Source of the DNA: Elusimicrobia bacterium RIFCSPLOWO2_01_FULL_60_11
GTDB taxonomy: Bacteria; Elusimicrobiota; Elusimicrobia; 2-02-FULL-39-32
DNA length: 9,948 bases
Direction of reading: 5' to 3'
NCBI GenBank assembly: GCA_001800085.1
Contig: MGUS01000024.1
Location: forward strand, 1 to 9,948
Position numbers and translations under genes: made by a program. Numbering within the stretch: the stretch's first letter is position 1; each line of letters begins with the position of its first letter. The notes under the pieces are model-generated. The model saw only the letters and a program-made list of their open reading frames with translations. It did not search any database and was not told the origin of the DNA. Shown here piece after piece: positions 1-6,214 of the stretch.

Positions 1-1322
1 AAGATCTTCTCCCGGAACTCGGGCTCGACGCCGATGCCGTTGTCGGCCACCGAAAAGACCCATTCCCCGTCTTGGGAAGCCGCGCCCAACCGGACGACGG
101 GCTTTTTTCCGCCGACGAACTTGATGGCGTTGCCGATCAGGTTCTGGAATAACTGGAGGAGTTCGGTCTCCGCATAAATCACCTTGGGGAGCTGCCCGTG
201 CTCCACGACGGCTCCGGATTCTTCCAAGTACGGCTTTAAATTCTCCAGCGCCTGCTCCAGGATCTTGCCCGCTTCGAATTCCGCCAGCCCCTCCCCCGAA
301 CGGCCCACGCGGGAATAGAGCAGGAGATCGTCGACGAGTGCGTTCATGCGCCGGGCCCCGCCCACGGCCTTCTGTATGAGGCGCCGCGCTTCCGGGTCGA
401 TGTTCGCCGCGAACTTGGCCTCCAGCAGCTGCAGATAATTCGAGACCGTCCGGAGCGGCTCTTTCAGATCATGGCTGGCCACATAAGCGAACTGCTCCAA
501 GTCCGCGTTGGAACGCATCAACTCACCCGTCTGCTTGGCGAGGGCCTCGGATGCCATCCTCTGCTCCGTCACATCCCGGAAACTCCAGACCCTTCCGACG
601 GTCTCGCTGCCCAGTTTCTGCGGCTTCGAATAGCGCTCGAACGTCCTTCCGTCCTTGAACTCCAGCACGTCGAAACTTTCCGAATCAGGGTGGTCATAGA
701 GTTCCCGGATCTTACGGGTGAAGGACCCCGGGTCCTTCAGCTGGGTCAGCACGAATTCAATGGCCACATGATCGTCCTTGGAATCCGTGACGGCATCGGG
801 GATGCGCCACATCTCCAGGAACTTCCGGTTGAACGAGACGATCTTCTCCGCGCGGTCCACCACCAGGATGCCGTCCGTGGTGGATTCGACCGTGGCCTTG
901 AAGATGGACAGGGATTTCTCAAGCTTCTCGGCGGAACGCCTCTGCTCGGTGACGTCCTGGGAAGAGCTGAGCAGCGCCACCACGTCGGCCCCGCGGACGA
1001 TCGGCCCCACGCGCACCTGGAAAAACCGCGTCTCCCCCGTCTTGGTGACGTATTCCGTCGTATAAGAATTGAAGGTCCGGTCCTTCCAGGCCCGCTCGAA
1101 GCTTTCCTGCGCCACCTCACGGAAAGCGGCGGGAACGAATTCAAGCGAGTTCCTCCCGAGGACCTCATCGACGGTCAGGTCGGGCACCGTCCGGTTGATG
1201 AAAAGGATGGTGCCGTCCCGTTCCAGGAGCATGAGGTGGTCGGGCGAATTCTCGCTGACGGCACGCCACTTGGCTTCCGATTCAAGTTCGTATTTCATTC
1301 CCGCTTTGAAGATGGGGTCCAT
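1..1322 (-). CDS. PAS-PAS sensor histidine kinase, C-terminus cut by window edge
   Basis: The frame is open from ATG 1322 to the window edge, 440 complete codons. Two PAS sensor domains come first, about 15-128 and 137-256, each ending in a DVTEQR motif (123-128 and 250-255). Then comes a HisKA dimerisation domain (about 270-340) with the H-box FAYVASHDLKEPLR and phosphoacceptor H284. The start of the HATPase_c domain follows, with N-box QNLIGNAIKF (393-402) and G1 box DNGIG (427-431 region, D427). The G2 box and C-terminus lie beyond position 1. There is no signal peptide or transmembrane segment, so it is a cytoplasmic kinase sensing an internal cue; the PAS ligand cannot be told from sequence. 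The ATG is 7 nt after the amidase stop with only a weak AGG-type ribosome site; M9 is an alternative start. A partner response regulator may lie past the edge, but none is visible. Confidence 0.95.
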   Translation of the reverse strand, partial: MDPIFKAGMKYELESEAKWRAVSENSPDHLMLLERDGTILFINRTVPDLTVDEVLGRNSLEFVPAAFREVAQESFERAWKDRTFNSYTTEYVTKTGETRFFQVRVGPIVRGADVVALLSSSQDVTEQRRSAEKLEKSLSIFKATVESTTDGILVVDRAEKIVSFNRKFLEMWRIPDAVTDSKDDHVAIEFVLTQLKDPGSFTRKIRELYDHPDSESFDVLEFKDGRTFERYSKPQKLGSETVGRVWSFRDVTEQRMASEALAKQTGELMRSNADLEQFAYVASHDLKEPLRTVSNYLQLLEAKFAANIDPEARRLIQKAVGGARRMNALVDDLLLYSRVGRSGEGLAEFEAGKILEQALENLKPYLEESGAVVEHGQLPKVIYAETELLQLFQNLIGNAIKFVGGKKPVVRLGAASQDGEWVFSVADNGIGVEPEFREKI

Positions 1323-1329
1323 GGGATGA

Positions 1330-2823
1330 TTACCTGAAGGACCGGATGAAATCGGCCACGCCGCGGGCGATGCCCGCGGCCGCGCGGCTCTGGAAACCGG
1401 GGTCCAACAGCTGTTCTTCTTCGTCAGGACGGATCAGGTACGCCGCTTCTACGAGGATGGCCGGGATCCGAGGGCCGCGGCAGACAGCCAGGTTCCCGTA
1501 GGAAAGGCCGTCGTCCTCCATGCTAGCATATTTGGGAAAAGCCGAATGGACCGCATCCGCCAAGCCCAGGCTCATGGGATGAAAATAAAAAACGCTGTAA
1601 CCCCTGCGGCTCGACGGGTCCGAACCGTCGGGCACCGCGTTGGTGTGGACGGACACGAACAGGTCCGCCTCCGCCTTGGCGGCCCTGCGCCCGCGGTCGG
1701 CGAGAGGGACGGATTCTCCCCTTTCCCGCGTCATGAAGACCCGCGCGCCCTGGTCCTCCAGCTTTTTCTTCAGGGACTCGGATAGGCGGTAATTGACCTC
1801 GCCTTCGGCATAGCCCTGCGGGCTGATGGCGCCGTCGCCCAGGATGGGGGAATGGCCCGGGTCCACGGCCACGGTGACGCCGGAAAGGGGCCTGCCGAAG
1901 CGCCCGCCCCTCGGCGCGAAGAATATCTCGCAGACGAGCCGCCCTCCGTTCTCGTAACGCAGGTCATAGCCCCATATCTTCTCCTTCACCCGGCAGAGGA
2001 CTTCGGCGGTCTCCCGGGCCGGCTGGGCCCAGCGGATCTCCTCGGCCCAGCGGACTTTCCCGGAAGTGTCCAGGCGGACGCGGTCCACATTGGAGACCGT
2101 GTAGTAAAGGGTGACCTTCAAGGTCTTCAAGTCCTCCGACGGGACGGCCCGGAAAGGGACGCGCTCGTTCAAGTCAAGGAAGACGGCGAGACTCCTCTCC
2201 TTGTTCTGGCTCCGGATGTCGCCCAGGAGCGCGGCGGGGAGCGGGGCGCCCTCCGCGAGCTCCTTCAAATATCTCTCTTCGCCCCAAAGATATTCCGTAT
2301 CGGACATCTTCAAGCGCGCCTCATTCCCGAGTCGTCCCTGGACGCGCAGTCTCACGCCTTCGGGAAGGAACAGATCATAGGCCATGGTGTTGCCGTTGAC
2401 GGTCGGTCCCGTCTTTAAAATGATCTCCGGCGTGCTGACTTCGACGGCGCTCAGGCGCGCGGCCTCGAGGGCTTTCAATTCGGAGGCCGATACCGGAGGC
2501 GGCGCGGGCGAGGGGGTCTCGGCCACCAATAGGGTGCGGACGGTCTCGGTCGAGAGTCCCCCCAGCTCCGCTCGGGCCGTGATGGGGAAGGTCCCCGTCG
2601 AAAACGGGATGACCGCCGCGAAAGACCCCGTGCGGTGGACCTCCACCGTGGAGCCGTTGACGGTGACGGAAGCCGTGGAGGGCAGGACATGCCCGAGCAC
2701 AAAGGAGCGTTTCAGATATCCCATCTTGGCGCCTTCACGGGGGTAGGAGATCCGGATCTCGGGTCCCTCGGCGGCCGAAAGGACGGGCAGGAAGAGGAAC
2801 GCCGCGAAGAGGATCCTTTTCAT
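1330..2823 (-). CDS. Secreted N-acetylmuramoyl-L-alanine amidase (Amidase_3), multidomain
   Basis: This zinc amidase is predicted to cut the bond between N-acetylmuramic acid and L-alanine in peptidoglycan outside the cytoplasmic membrane. Residues 1-18 form a signal peptide (MKR, hydrophobic core, likely cleavage after LSA at about 17-18), without a lipobox cysteine. An Ig-like beta domain follows (about 22-100), then a Pro-rich linker (102-112). A probable SH3-like module is at about 130-190 (KTGP at 137-140; PEGVRLRVQG and EERYLKEL later). A further beta-rich segment covers about 205-305. The catalytic Amidase_3 domain (about 314-497) has the expected zinc ligands H324 in DPGH, E342 and H393 in SVHTNA, and the catalytic-type E459 in LVEAAYL (LVEGGFL in many relatives). 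ATG overlaps the tyrS stop (ATGA) and has no strong ribosome site, so expression probably depends on coupling. At 497 residues it is longer than minimal amidases because of the N-terminal modules. Confidence 0.92.
   Translation of the reverse strand: MKRILFAAFLFLPVLSAAEGPEIRISYPREGAKMGYLKRSFVLGHVLPSTASVTVNGSTVEVHRTGSFAAVIPFSTGTFPITARAELGGLSTETVRTLLVAETPSPAPPPVSASELKALEAARLSAVEVSTPEIILKTGPTVNGNTMAYDLFLPEGVRLRVQGRLGNEARLKMSDTEYLWGEERYLKELAEGAPLPAALLGDIRSQNKERSLAVFLDLNERVPFRAVPSEDLKTLKVTLYYTVSNVDRVRLDTSGKVRWAEEIRWAQPARETAEVLCRVKEKIWGYDLRYENGGRLVCEIFFAPRGGRFGRPLSGVTVAVDPGHSPILGDGAISPQGYAEGEVNYRLSESLKKKLEDQGARVFMTRERGESVPLADRGRRAAKAEADLFVSVHTNAVPDGSDPSSRRGYSVFYFHPMSLGLADAVHSAFPKYASMEDDGLSYGNLAVCRGPRIPAILVEAAYLIRPDEEEQLLDPGFQSRAAAGIARGVADFIRSFR
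1360..1380 (-). other. Perfect GC-only hairpin inside the 3' end of the amidase gene
   Basis: GCCGCGGGC and its exact reverse complement GCCCGCGGC are separated by a 3-nt loop, a 9-bp stem made only of G-C pairs. It ends 28 nt before the amidase stop and about 40 nt before the kinase start. No T-run follows, so it is not an intrinsic terminator. It encodes an Ala/Gly/Arg-rich helix (AAGIARG), so amino-acid content plus high GC could explain it by chance. If it forms in the mRNA, it could affect decay or the expression of the downstream kinase. Confidence 0.35.
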
Positions 2824-4004
2824 GAGGTTGAAAGGATCTTCTTGAACTTGCGCTTGCCCACCTGGAGCACGACCGGGGCTGAAAGCTCGATCTCCCGGTC
2901 CTTCGTCACCGCCTGGCCGTCCAGCTTGACGCCGCCCCCGTCGATGAGACGCTTGGACTCTTTCTTGGAAGGGGAAAGGCCCGCCTCAAAGAGGAGCGAC
3001 GAAAGATATATCTTGTTTTGGGAGGCCTTGTGTTCTTCGATGTGGTCGGGCATGCTCCCTTTGGCAAAGACGTTGTCGAATTGTTCCCGCGCTTTTTGAG
3101 CGGCTTCTTCCCCGTGGTAGCGTGCCGTGAGGAGACGTCCCAGGCGCATTTTCGCTTCTTTGGGGTGGAGCTGCTTGACGGCTTTGACGTCTTCGCTTGT
3201 GAGGAGCTCGAAATACTGCCACATCAGATCATCCGGCACAGACATGAGCTTGCCGAACATCTCGGACGGCGCATCGTTCAAGGCGATATGGTTGCCGTAG
3301 GACTTGGACATTTTTTTGGTCCCGTCCAGGCCGACGAGAAGGGGAAGGGTGATGACGACCTGGGGATCCTGTCCGAAATCCTTTTGAATCTGCCTGCCGA
3401 TCAGAAGGTTGAAGAGCTGGTCGGTGCCTCCGAGTTCAACGTCGGCCTTGACGGCAACGGAATCGTATCCTTGAAAAAGCGGGTAGAGCATCTCCATGAA
3501 GGTGATCGGGCTGCCGGCCTTCAACCTTTGCGAGAAATCCTCTCTCTGCATCAACTGCTGGACGGTAAAACGGGTGAGCAAGGTGGAAAAAACCGAGCCC
3601 TCATTTGCGATCTGCGCCACACCGAACGCTTTCTCCAGCCATTCCGAGTTTTTTCTCACCTCCATTTTTCCGATATCCAAGACCTTGGAAACCTGGTCCA
3701 GATACGTTTTGGCGTTTTTATCGATATCCACACCGGATACCTGCGGACGCGTCTCATTCCTTCCGGAAGGGTCGCCGACGCGGGCAGTGAAGTCTCCGAT
3801 GATGAACACCACTTTGTGCCCAGCGTCCTGGAAGCGCTTGAGTTGATTGAGCACTACGGTGTGGCCCAGGTGCAGATCCGGCGCGGTGGGGTCCACTCCG
3901 AGTTTGACGCGGAGCGGCTTGCCCTTCTTGAGCTTTTCGGAGAGTTCGCTCTCCGAGATGACCTCGGCCGTGTTCCTTAAAAGGGCTTCAGGAACGGCGG
4001 ACAT
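2820..4004 (-). CDS. tyrS: Tyrosyl-tRNA synthetase
   Basis: TyrS, a class I aminoacyl-tRNA synthetase, charges tRNA-Tyr with tyrosine using ATP, normally as a cytoplasmic homodimer. The 394-residue product has the complete layout. The Rossmann catalytic domain begins with LGVDPTAPDLHLGHTVVL (35-52), carrying the HIGH-type motif HLGH (45-48). It also has GGTDQLFN (192-199) at the tyrosine/tRNA site and the KMSKS loop (231-235). After an alpha-helical anticodon-binding region, a C-terminal S4 RNA-binding domain occupies about 339-391 (SKKESKRLIDGGGVKLDG). The classical KMSKS spelling places it with the TyrZ-like branch rather than the E. coli TyrS branch, whose motif is diverged. The start has a good GGGGGAG site 9 nt upstream. 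It overlaps mnmA by 17 nt and its TGA overlaps the amidase ATG as ATGA. No T-box leader is possible, because there is no untranslated space before it. Confidence 0.97.
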   Translation of the reverse strand: MSAVPEALLRNTAEVISESELSEKLKKGKPLRVKLGVDPTAPDLHLGHTVVLNQLKRFQDAGHKVVFIIGDFTARVGDPSGRNETRPQVSGVDIDKNAKTYLDQVSKVLDIGKMEVRKNSEWLEKAFGVAQIANEGSVFSTLLTRFTVQQLMQREDFSQRLKAGSPITFMEMLYPLFQGYDSVAVKADVELGGTDQLFNLLIGRQIQKDFGQDPQVVITLPLLVGLDGTKKMSKSYGNHIALNDAPSEMFGKLMSVPDDLMWQYFELLTSEDVKAVKQLHPKEAKMRLGRLLTARYHGEEAAQKAREQFDNVFAKGSMPDHIEEHKASQNKIYLSSLLFEAGLSPSKKESKRLIDGGGVKLDGQAVTKDREIELSAPVVLQVGKRKFKKILSTS

Positions 4005-5064
4005 CGTCGATCACTCCCCCGCCCAGGACTTCATCCCCGTCGTAGAATACCGCGGACTGCCCCGGCGCCGCGGAGGCCTGGGGAACTTCAAAATCGACCC
4101 TGGCTTCGCCGGGCGAAAGGGATGTGATCTGGGCCCGGGCCCCGGGGTGGCGGTAGCGGATCTTGACGGACGCCATGACGGAATCGGGCGCGGAACCTGA
4201 ACACCAGCTGACGGACTTGAGCCGGCAGGAAGCGGCCAGGGTCTCTTCCGCCGCGCCCACCACGAGCGTGTTGGAACCGGCTTCCTTATGGAGCACATAG
4301 GTCCTCTCGCCGGTGGCGATCCCCAAGCCCCCCCTCTGGCCGATGGTATAGAAGGGCAGGCCCGCGTGCTCGCCGATGACTCTCCCGTCCGAAGTTTTGA
4401 TGAGGCCTTTGCGGGCGAGCGCGGACATCCGTTCCTTGATGAAATCACGGTAGTCGCGGCCCTCCAGAAAACAGACGTCCTGGCTGTCGGGCTTGCGCGC
4501 ATTGGGCAGGCCGGCGTCCTCGGCGATGAGTCGGGCTTCGTCCTTCGTCAGATCGCCGAGCGGGAACATGAGGCGGGGAAGCTCTTTTTGCCCGAGCATG
4601 TAGAGAAAATAGGACTGGTCCTTGGCGGCGTCCTTGGCCTTGAACAGGCGGCCGCTCCAAGCTTTGGCGTAGTGGCCCGTGGCCAGGGCGTCCGCTTCCA
4701 TGGCGACCGCGTAATTCAACAGGGAATCGAACTTGACGAATGCGTTGCAGCGCACGCAGGGGTTGGGGGTGCGGCCGGCCTCGTATTCCGAGACGAAATC
4801 ATCCACAACTGACTCGCGGAATTTGTCCTCCATGTTCATGGTGTAGTGGGGGATGCCGAGCTTGCGGCACACTTCTTTGGCGTCGGCGATATCCCGGGGC
4901 GAGCAGCAGCTGCCGAACTTGTCGCCGTCGTTCCATTCCGAGGGCGCCCACAGGCGCAGGGTGATGCCGATCACATCATGCCCCTTCGACTGTAGTATCG
5001 CGGCCGCCGAGGAAGAGTCCACGCCGCCCGACATCGCGACAACCACCCTCTTTTTGGCGCTCAT
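3988..5064 (-). CDS. mnmA: tRNA-specific 2-thiouridylase MnmA
   Basis: MnmA uses ATP and sulfur relayed from a cysteine desulfurase to convert wobble U34 of tRNA-Lys, -Glu and -Gln to 2-thiouridine, in the cytoplasm. The 358-residue product has the usual family length and landmarks: the PP-loop SGGVDSS (12-18) that adenylates U34, NPCVRCN (101-107) with catalytic C103 and nearby C106, ATGHYAK (128-134), DQSYFLY (149-155), and SQDVCF (194-199) with the second catalytic C198. The C-terminal beta-barrel ends with GQSAVFYDGDEVLGGG (335-350). A GSCCS stretch (51-55) is an insertion seen in a subset of bacterial MnmA proteins. The frame is open to an ATG at 5160, but the family N-terminus is MSAKKRVVVAMSGG, so ATG 5064 is chosen, 4 nt after the upstream stop; ATG 5082 is a less likely alternative. 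There is no Shine-Dalgarno site. The 3' end overlaps tyrS by 17 nt. Confidence 0.97.
   Translation of the reverse strand: MSAKKRVVVAMSGGVDSSSAAAILQSKGHDVIGITLRLWAPSEWNDGDKFGSCCSPRDIADAKEVCRKLGIPHYTMNMEDKFRESVVDDFVSEYEAGRTPNPCVRCNAFVKFDSLLNYAVAMEADALATGHYAKAWSGRLFKAKDAAKDQSYFLYMLGQKELPRLMFPLGDLTKDEARLIAEDAGLPNARKPDSQDVCFLEGRDYRDFIKERMSALARKGLIKTSDGRVIGEHAGLPFYTIGQRGGLGIATGERTYVLHKEAGSNTLVVGAAEETLAASCRLKSVSWCSGSAPDSVMASVKIRYRHPGARAQITSLSPGEARVDFEVPQASAAPGQSAVFYDGDEVLGGGVIDDVRRS
4014..4020 (-). promoter_or_regulatory. Ribosome binding site of tyrS
   Basis: GGGGGAG lies 9 nt before the tyrS ATG at 4004, inside the last codons of mnmA. It is the strongest purine-rich ribosome site at any junction in the window. 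It supports the start that makes tyrS overlap mnmA by 17 nt, rather than a later start. Confidence 0.55.
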
Positions 5065-5068
5065 GGGG

Positions 5069-6214
5069 TTATTGTACCGCATTTGTCCGCGGCCGAAGCG
5101 CCTCTTTCGTGAACCTCGAATTGGGGTTCCAAAGGAGCCAGTCCTGCACGCCCGCGTCATAGCAGGCCTGGATCTGCGCCTTCACCTGTTCCGGCCCGTA
5201 ATGGACCCCGAAGAGGGAAAAATCCTGCAGATACGGGCGGAGTTTCGTGAAATCCTCCCCCATGCGCTTCTTGGCGTCCGACAGGGTGCGGTAGACGACC
5301 GCGTAGGGCTCCTTGTTGGGTTCGGGGATGCCGTATTCCCCCTTGGCGTAATGGGAAGGGTAGGTCATGGGCGAGACGAAATCCACCCACCGGCTCATGG
5401 CCTCCAGGTTCTGGCCGATGCCCATGTCGTTGCCCACCGAGGGGATGAGCCCGAAGATGTCGATGGAGAGATAGATCCCCAGGGGCTTGTACCGCTTGTT
5501 CGCCGCCTCCAGGAACGCGCCCAGGTTGGCCGCGGCGGAGCTGGAGTTATGTTGGGCGTAGGAATAGCGGCACTGCTTGGTGTCCCCGTCGGAAGGGTAG
5601 CGGATGTAGTCGAACTGGATCTCTTCGAAGCCGGCCGCCACACAGGCGTCGGCGACGGAAAAGGTGTAGTCCCAGACCTCCAAGCTGTAAGGGTCCAGCC
5701 AGACGTTGCCCGCGCGGTCCGTCCACACGCTCCCGTCCGGACGCTTGACCGCCAGATCCGGGCGCTTCCGGGTGAGGATCGTGTCCTTGAAGACCACGAT
5801 GCGGGCCACGGGATAGACCCCATGGGCCTTCAGCTCCGCCACGTATTTTTCCAGGTCGGGGATGGCGTTGACGTAAGCGCCGTATTTTTCCGCGAGTTTC
5901 ACGCCCGGGATGTAGACCTCGCCCTCGTATTCTTTGACCGCGATGACTGCCGTGTTGATCTCGGTGGCGTTGAAAAGGTCCCAGACGCGCTCGCGGAGCT
6001 TTCCGGAACCCGCCACCCAGGCGGAAAGGTGCACGCCCCGCACATGTTCGGGCTTGTGCACCCGGACCGGCTGGATGAGCTCCGGCTCGTCCTGCTGCTC
6101 CGTACCGCGCACATAGAGGGAGCGTCCGGCCAGCACCAGGCCGGCCAAAAAGAAGACCAGGACGACTTTGAAGGAAAGCGGCTTTTCTTTTAAGAACATG
6201 GCCAGTTCTTCCAT
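5069..6214 (-). CDS. Membrane-anchored DUF4015 glycoside-hydrolase-like protein
   Basis: This 381-residue protein matches the putative glycoside hydrolase family DUF4015 (Pfam PF13200, COG1306), predicted to form a TIM barrel acting outside the cytoplasm on an unknown glycan. An N-terminal hydrophobic segment (about 14-30, preceded by lysines) looks like a signal anchor or uncleaved signal peptide. The barrel spans about 57-370 and starts at VRGVHLSAWVAGS (58-70). Family landmarks are FDYIRYPSDG (201-210, D202 being a plausible catalytic or binding acid), IYLSIDIFGL (247-256), WVDFVSPMTYPSHY (276-289) and the C-terminal YDAGVQDWLLWNPNSRF (352-368). The frame is open further upstream, to an ATG at 6427, but that part lies antiparallel-free inside UPF0182 codons and is Arg/Gly-rich, so it is rejected. 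ATG at 6214 forms a TGATG overlap with the upstream stop. ATG at 6199 (five residues shorter) has a better GGAAGAA ribosome site and is a real alternative. Confidence 0.88.
   Translation of the reverse strand: MEELAMFLKEKPLSFKVVLVFFLAGLVLAGRSLYVRGTEQQDEPELIQPVRVHKPEHVRGVHLSAWVAGSGKLRERVWDLFNATEINTAVIAVKEYEGEVYIPGVKLAEKYGAYVNAIPDLEKYVAELKAHGVYPVARIVVFKDTILTRKRPDLAVKRPDGSVWTDRAGNVWLDPYSLEVWDYTFSVADACVAAGFEEIQFDYIRYPSDGDTKQCRYSYAQHNSSSAAANLGAFLEAANKRYKPLGIYLSIDIFGLIPSVGNDMGIGQNLEAMSRWVDFVSPMTYPSHYAKGEYGIPEPNKEPYAVVYRTLSDAKKRMGEDFTKLRPYLQDFSLFGVHYGPEQVKAQIQACYDAGVQDWLLWNPNSRFTKEALRPRTNAVQ
5071..5076 (-). promoter_or_regulatory. Possible -10 element (TACAAT) directly before mnmA
   Basis: TACAAT, one mismatch from TATAAT, ends 6 nt before the mnmA ATG at 5064 and overlaps the stop codon region of the upstream gene. 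If used, transcription would start at or next to the A of the ATG, giving a leaderless message. That would fit the lack of any Shine-Dalgarno sequence before this start (the intervening bases are AACCCC). Against it, no good -35 box is found at the usual 17-nt spacing (GCTTCG), and a single hexamer can arise by chance. Confidence 0.2.
6206..6212 (-). promoter_or_regulatory. Candidate ribosome binding site for the alternative start at 6199
   Basis: GGAAGAA lies 6 nt before the ATG at 6199-6197 of the DUF4015 gene. The earlier ATG at 6214 has only a weak GGCGAG in front of it, inside the last codons of the UPF0182 gene. This favours initiation at 6199, although TGATG coupling to the upstream stop equally supports 6214. 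The two products differ by five residues before the membrane anchor. Confidence 0.35.

Noticed and set aside
471..1337. 288-codon open frame on the plus strand
   Set aside because: It is antisense to the histidine kinase, whose PAS, H-box and N-box are intact on the minus strand.
3018..3980. 320-codon open frame on the plus strand
   Set aside because: It is entirely antisense to tyrS, with no recognisable motif; a GC-rich shadow.
5065..5160. 32-residue N-terminal extension of MnmA
   Set aside because: MnmA proteins start just before the PP-loop; the extension lies within the DUF4015 gene and has no family similarity.
4853..6193. 446-codon open frame on the plus strand
   Set aside because: It lies opposite the DUF4015 and mnmA genes, whose proteins have clear family motifs. 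Long antisense frames are common in GC-rich genes, and the translation is Arg/Gly/Val-rich without any domain.
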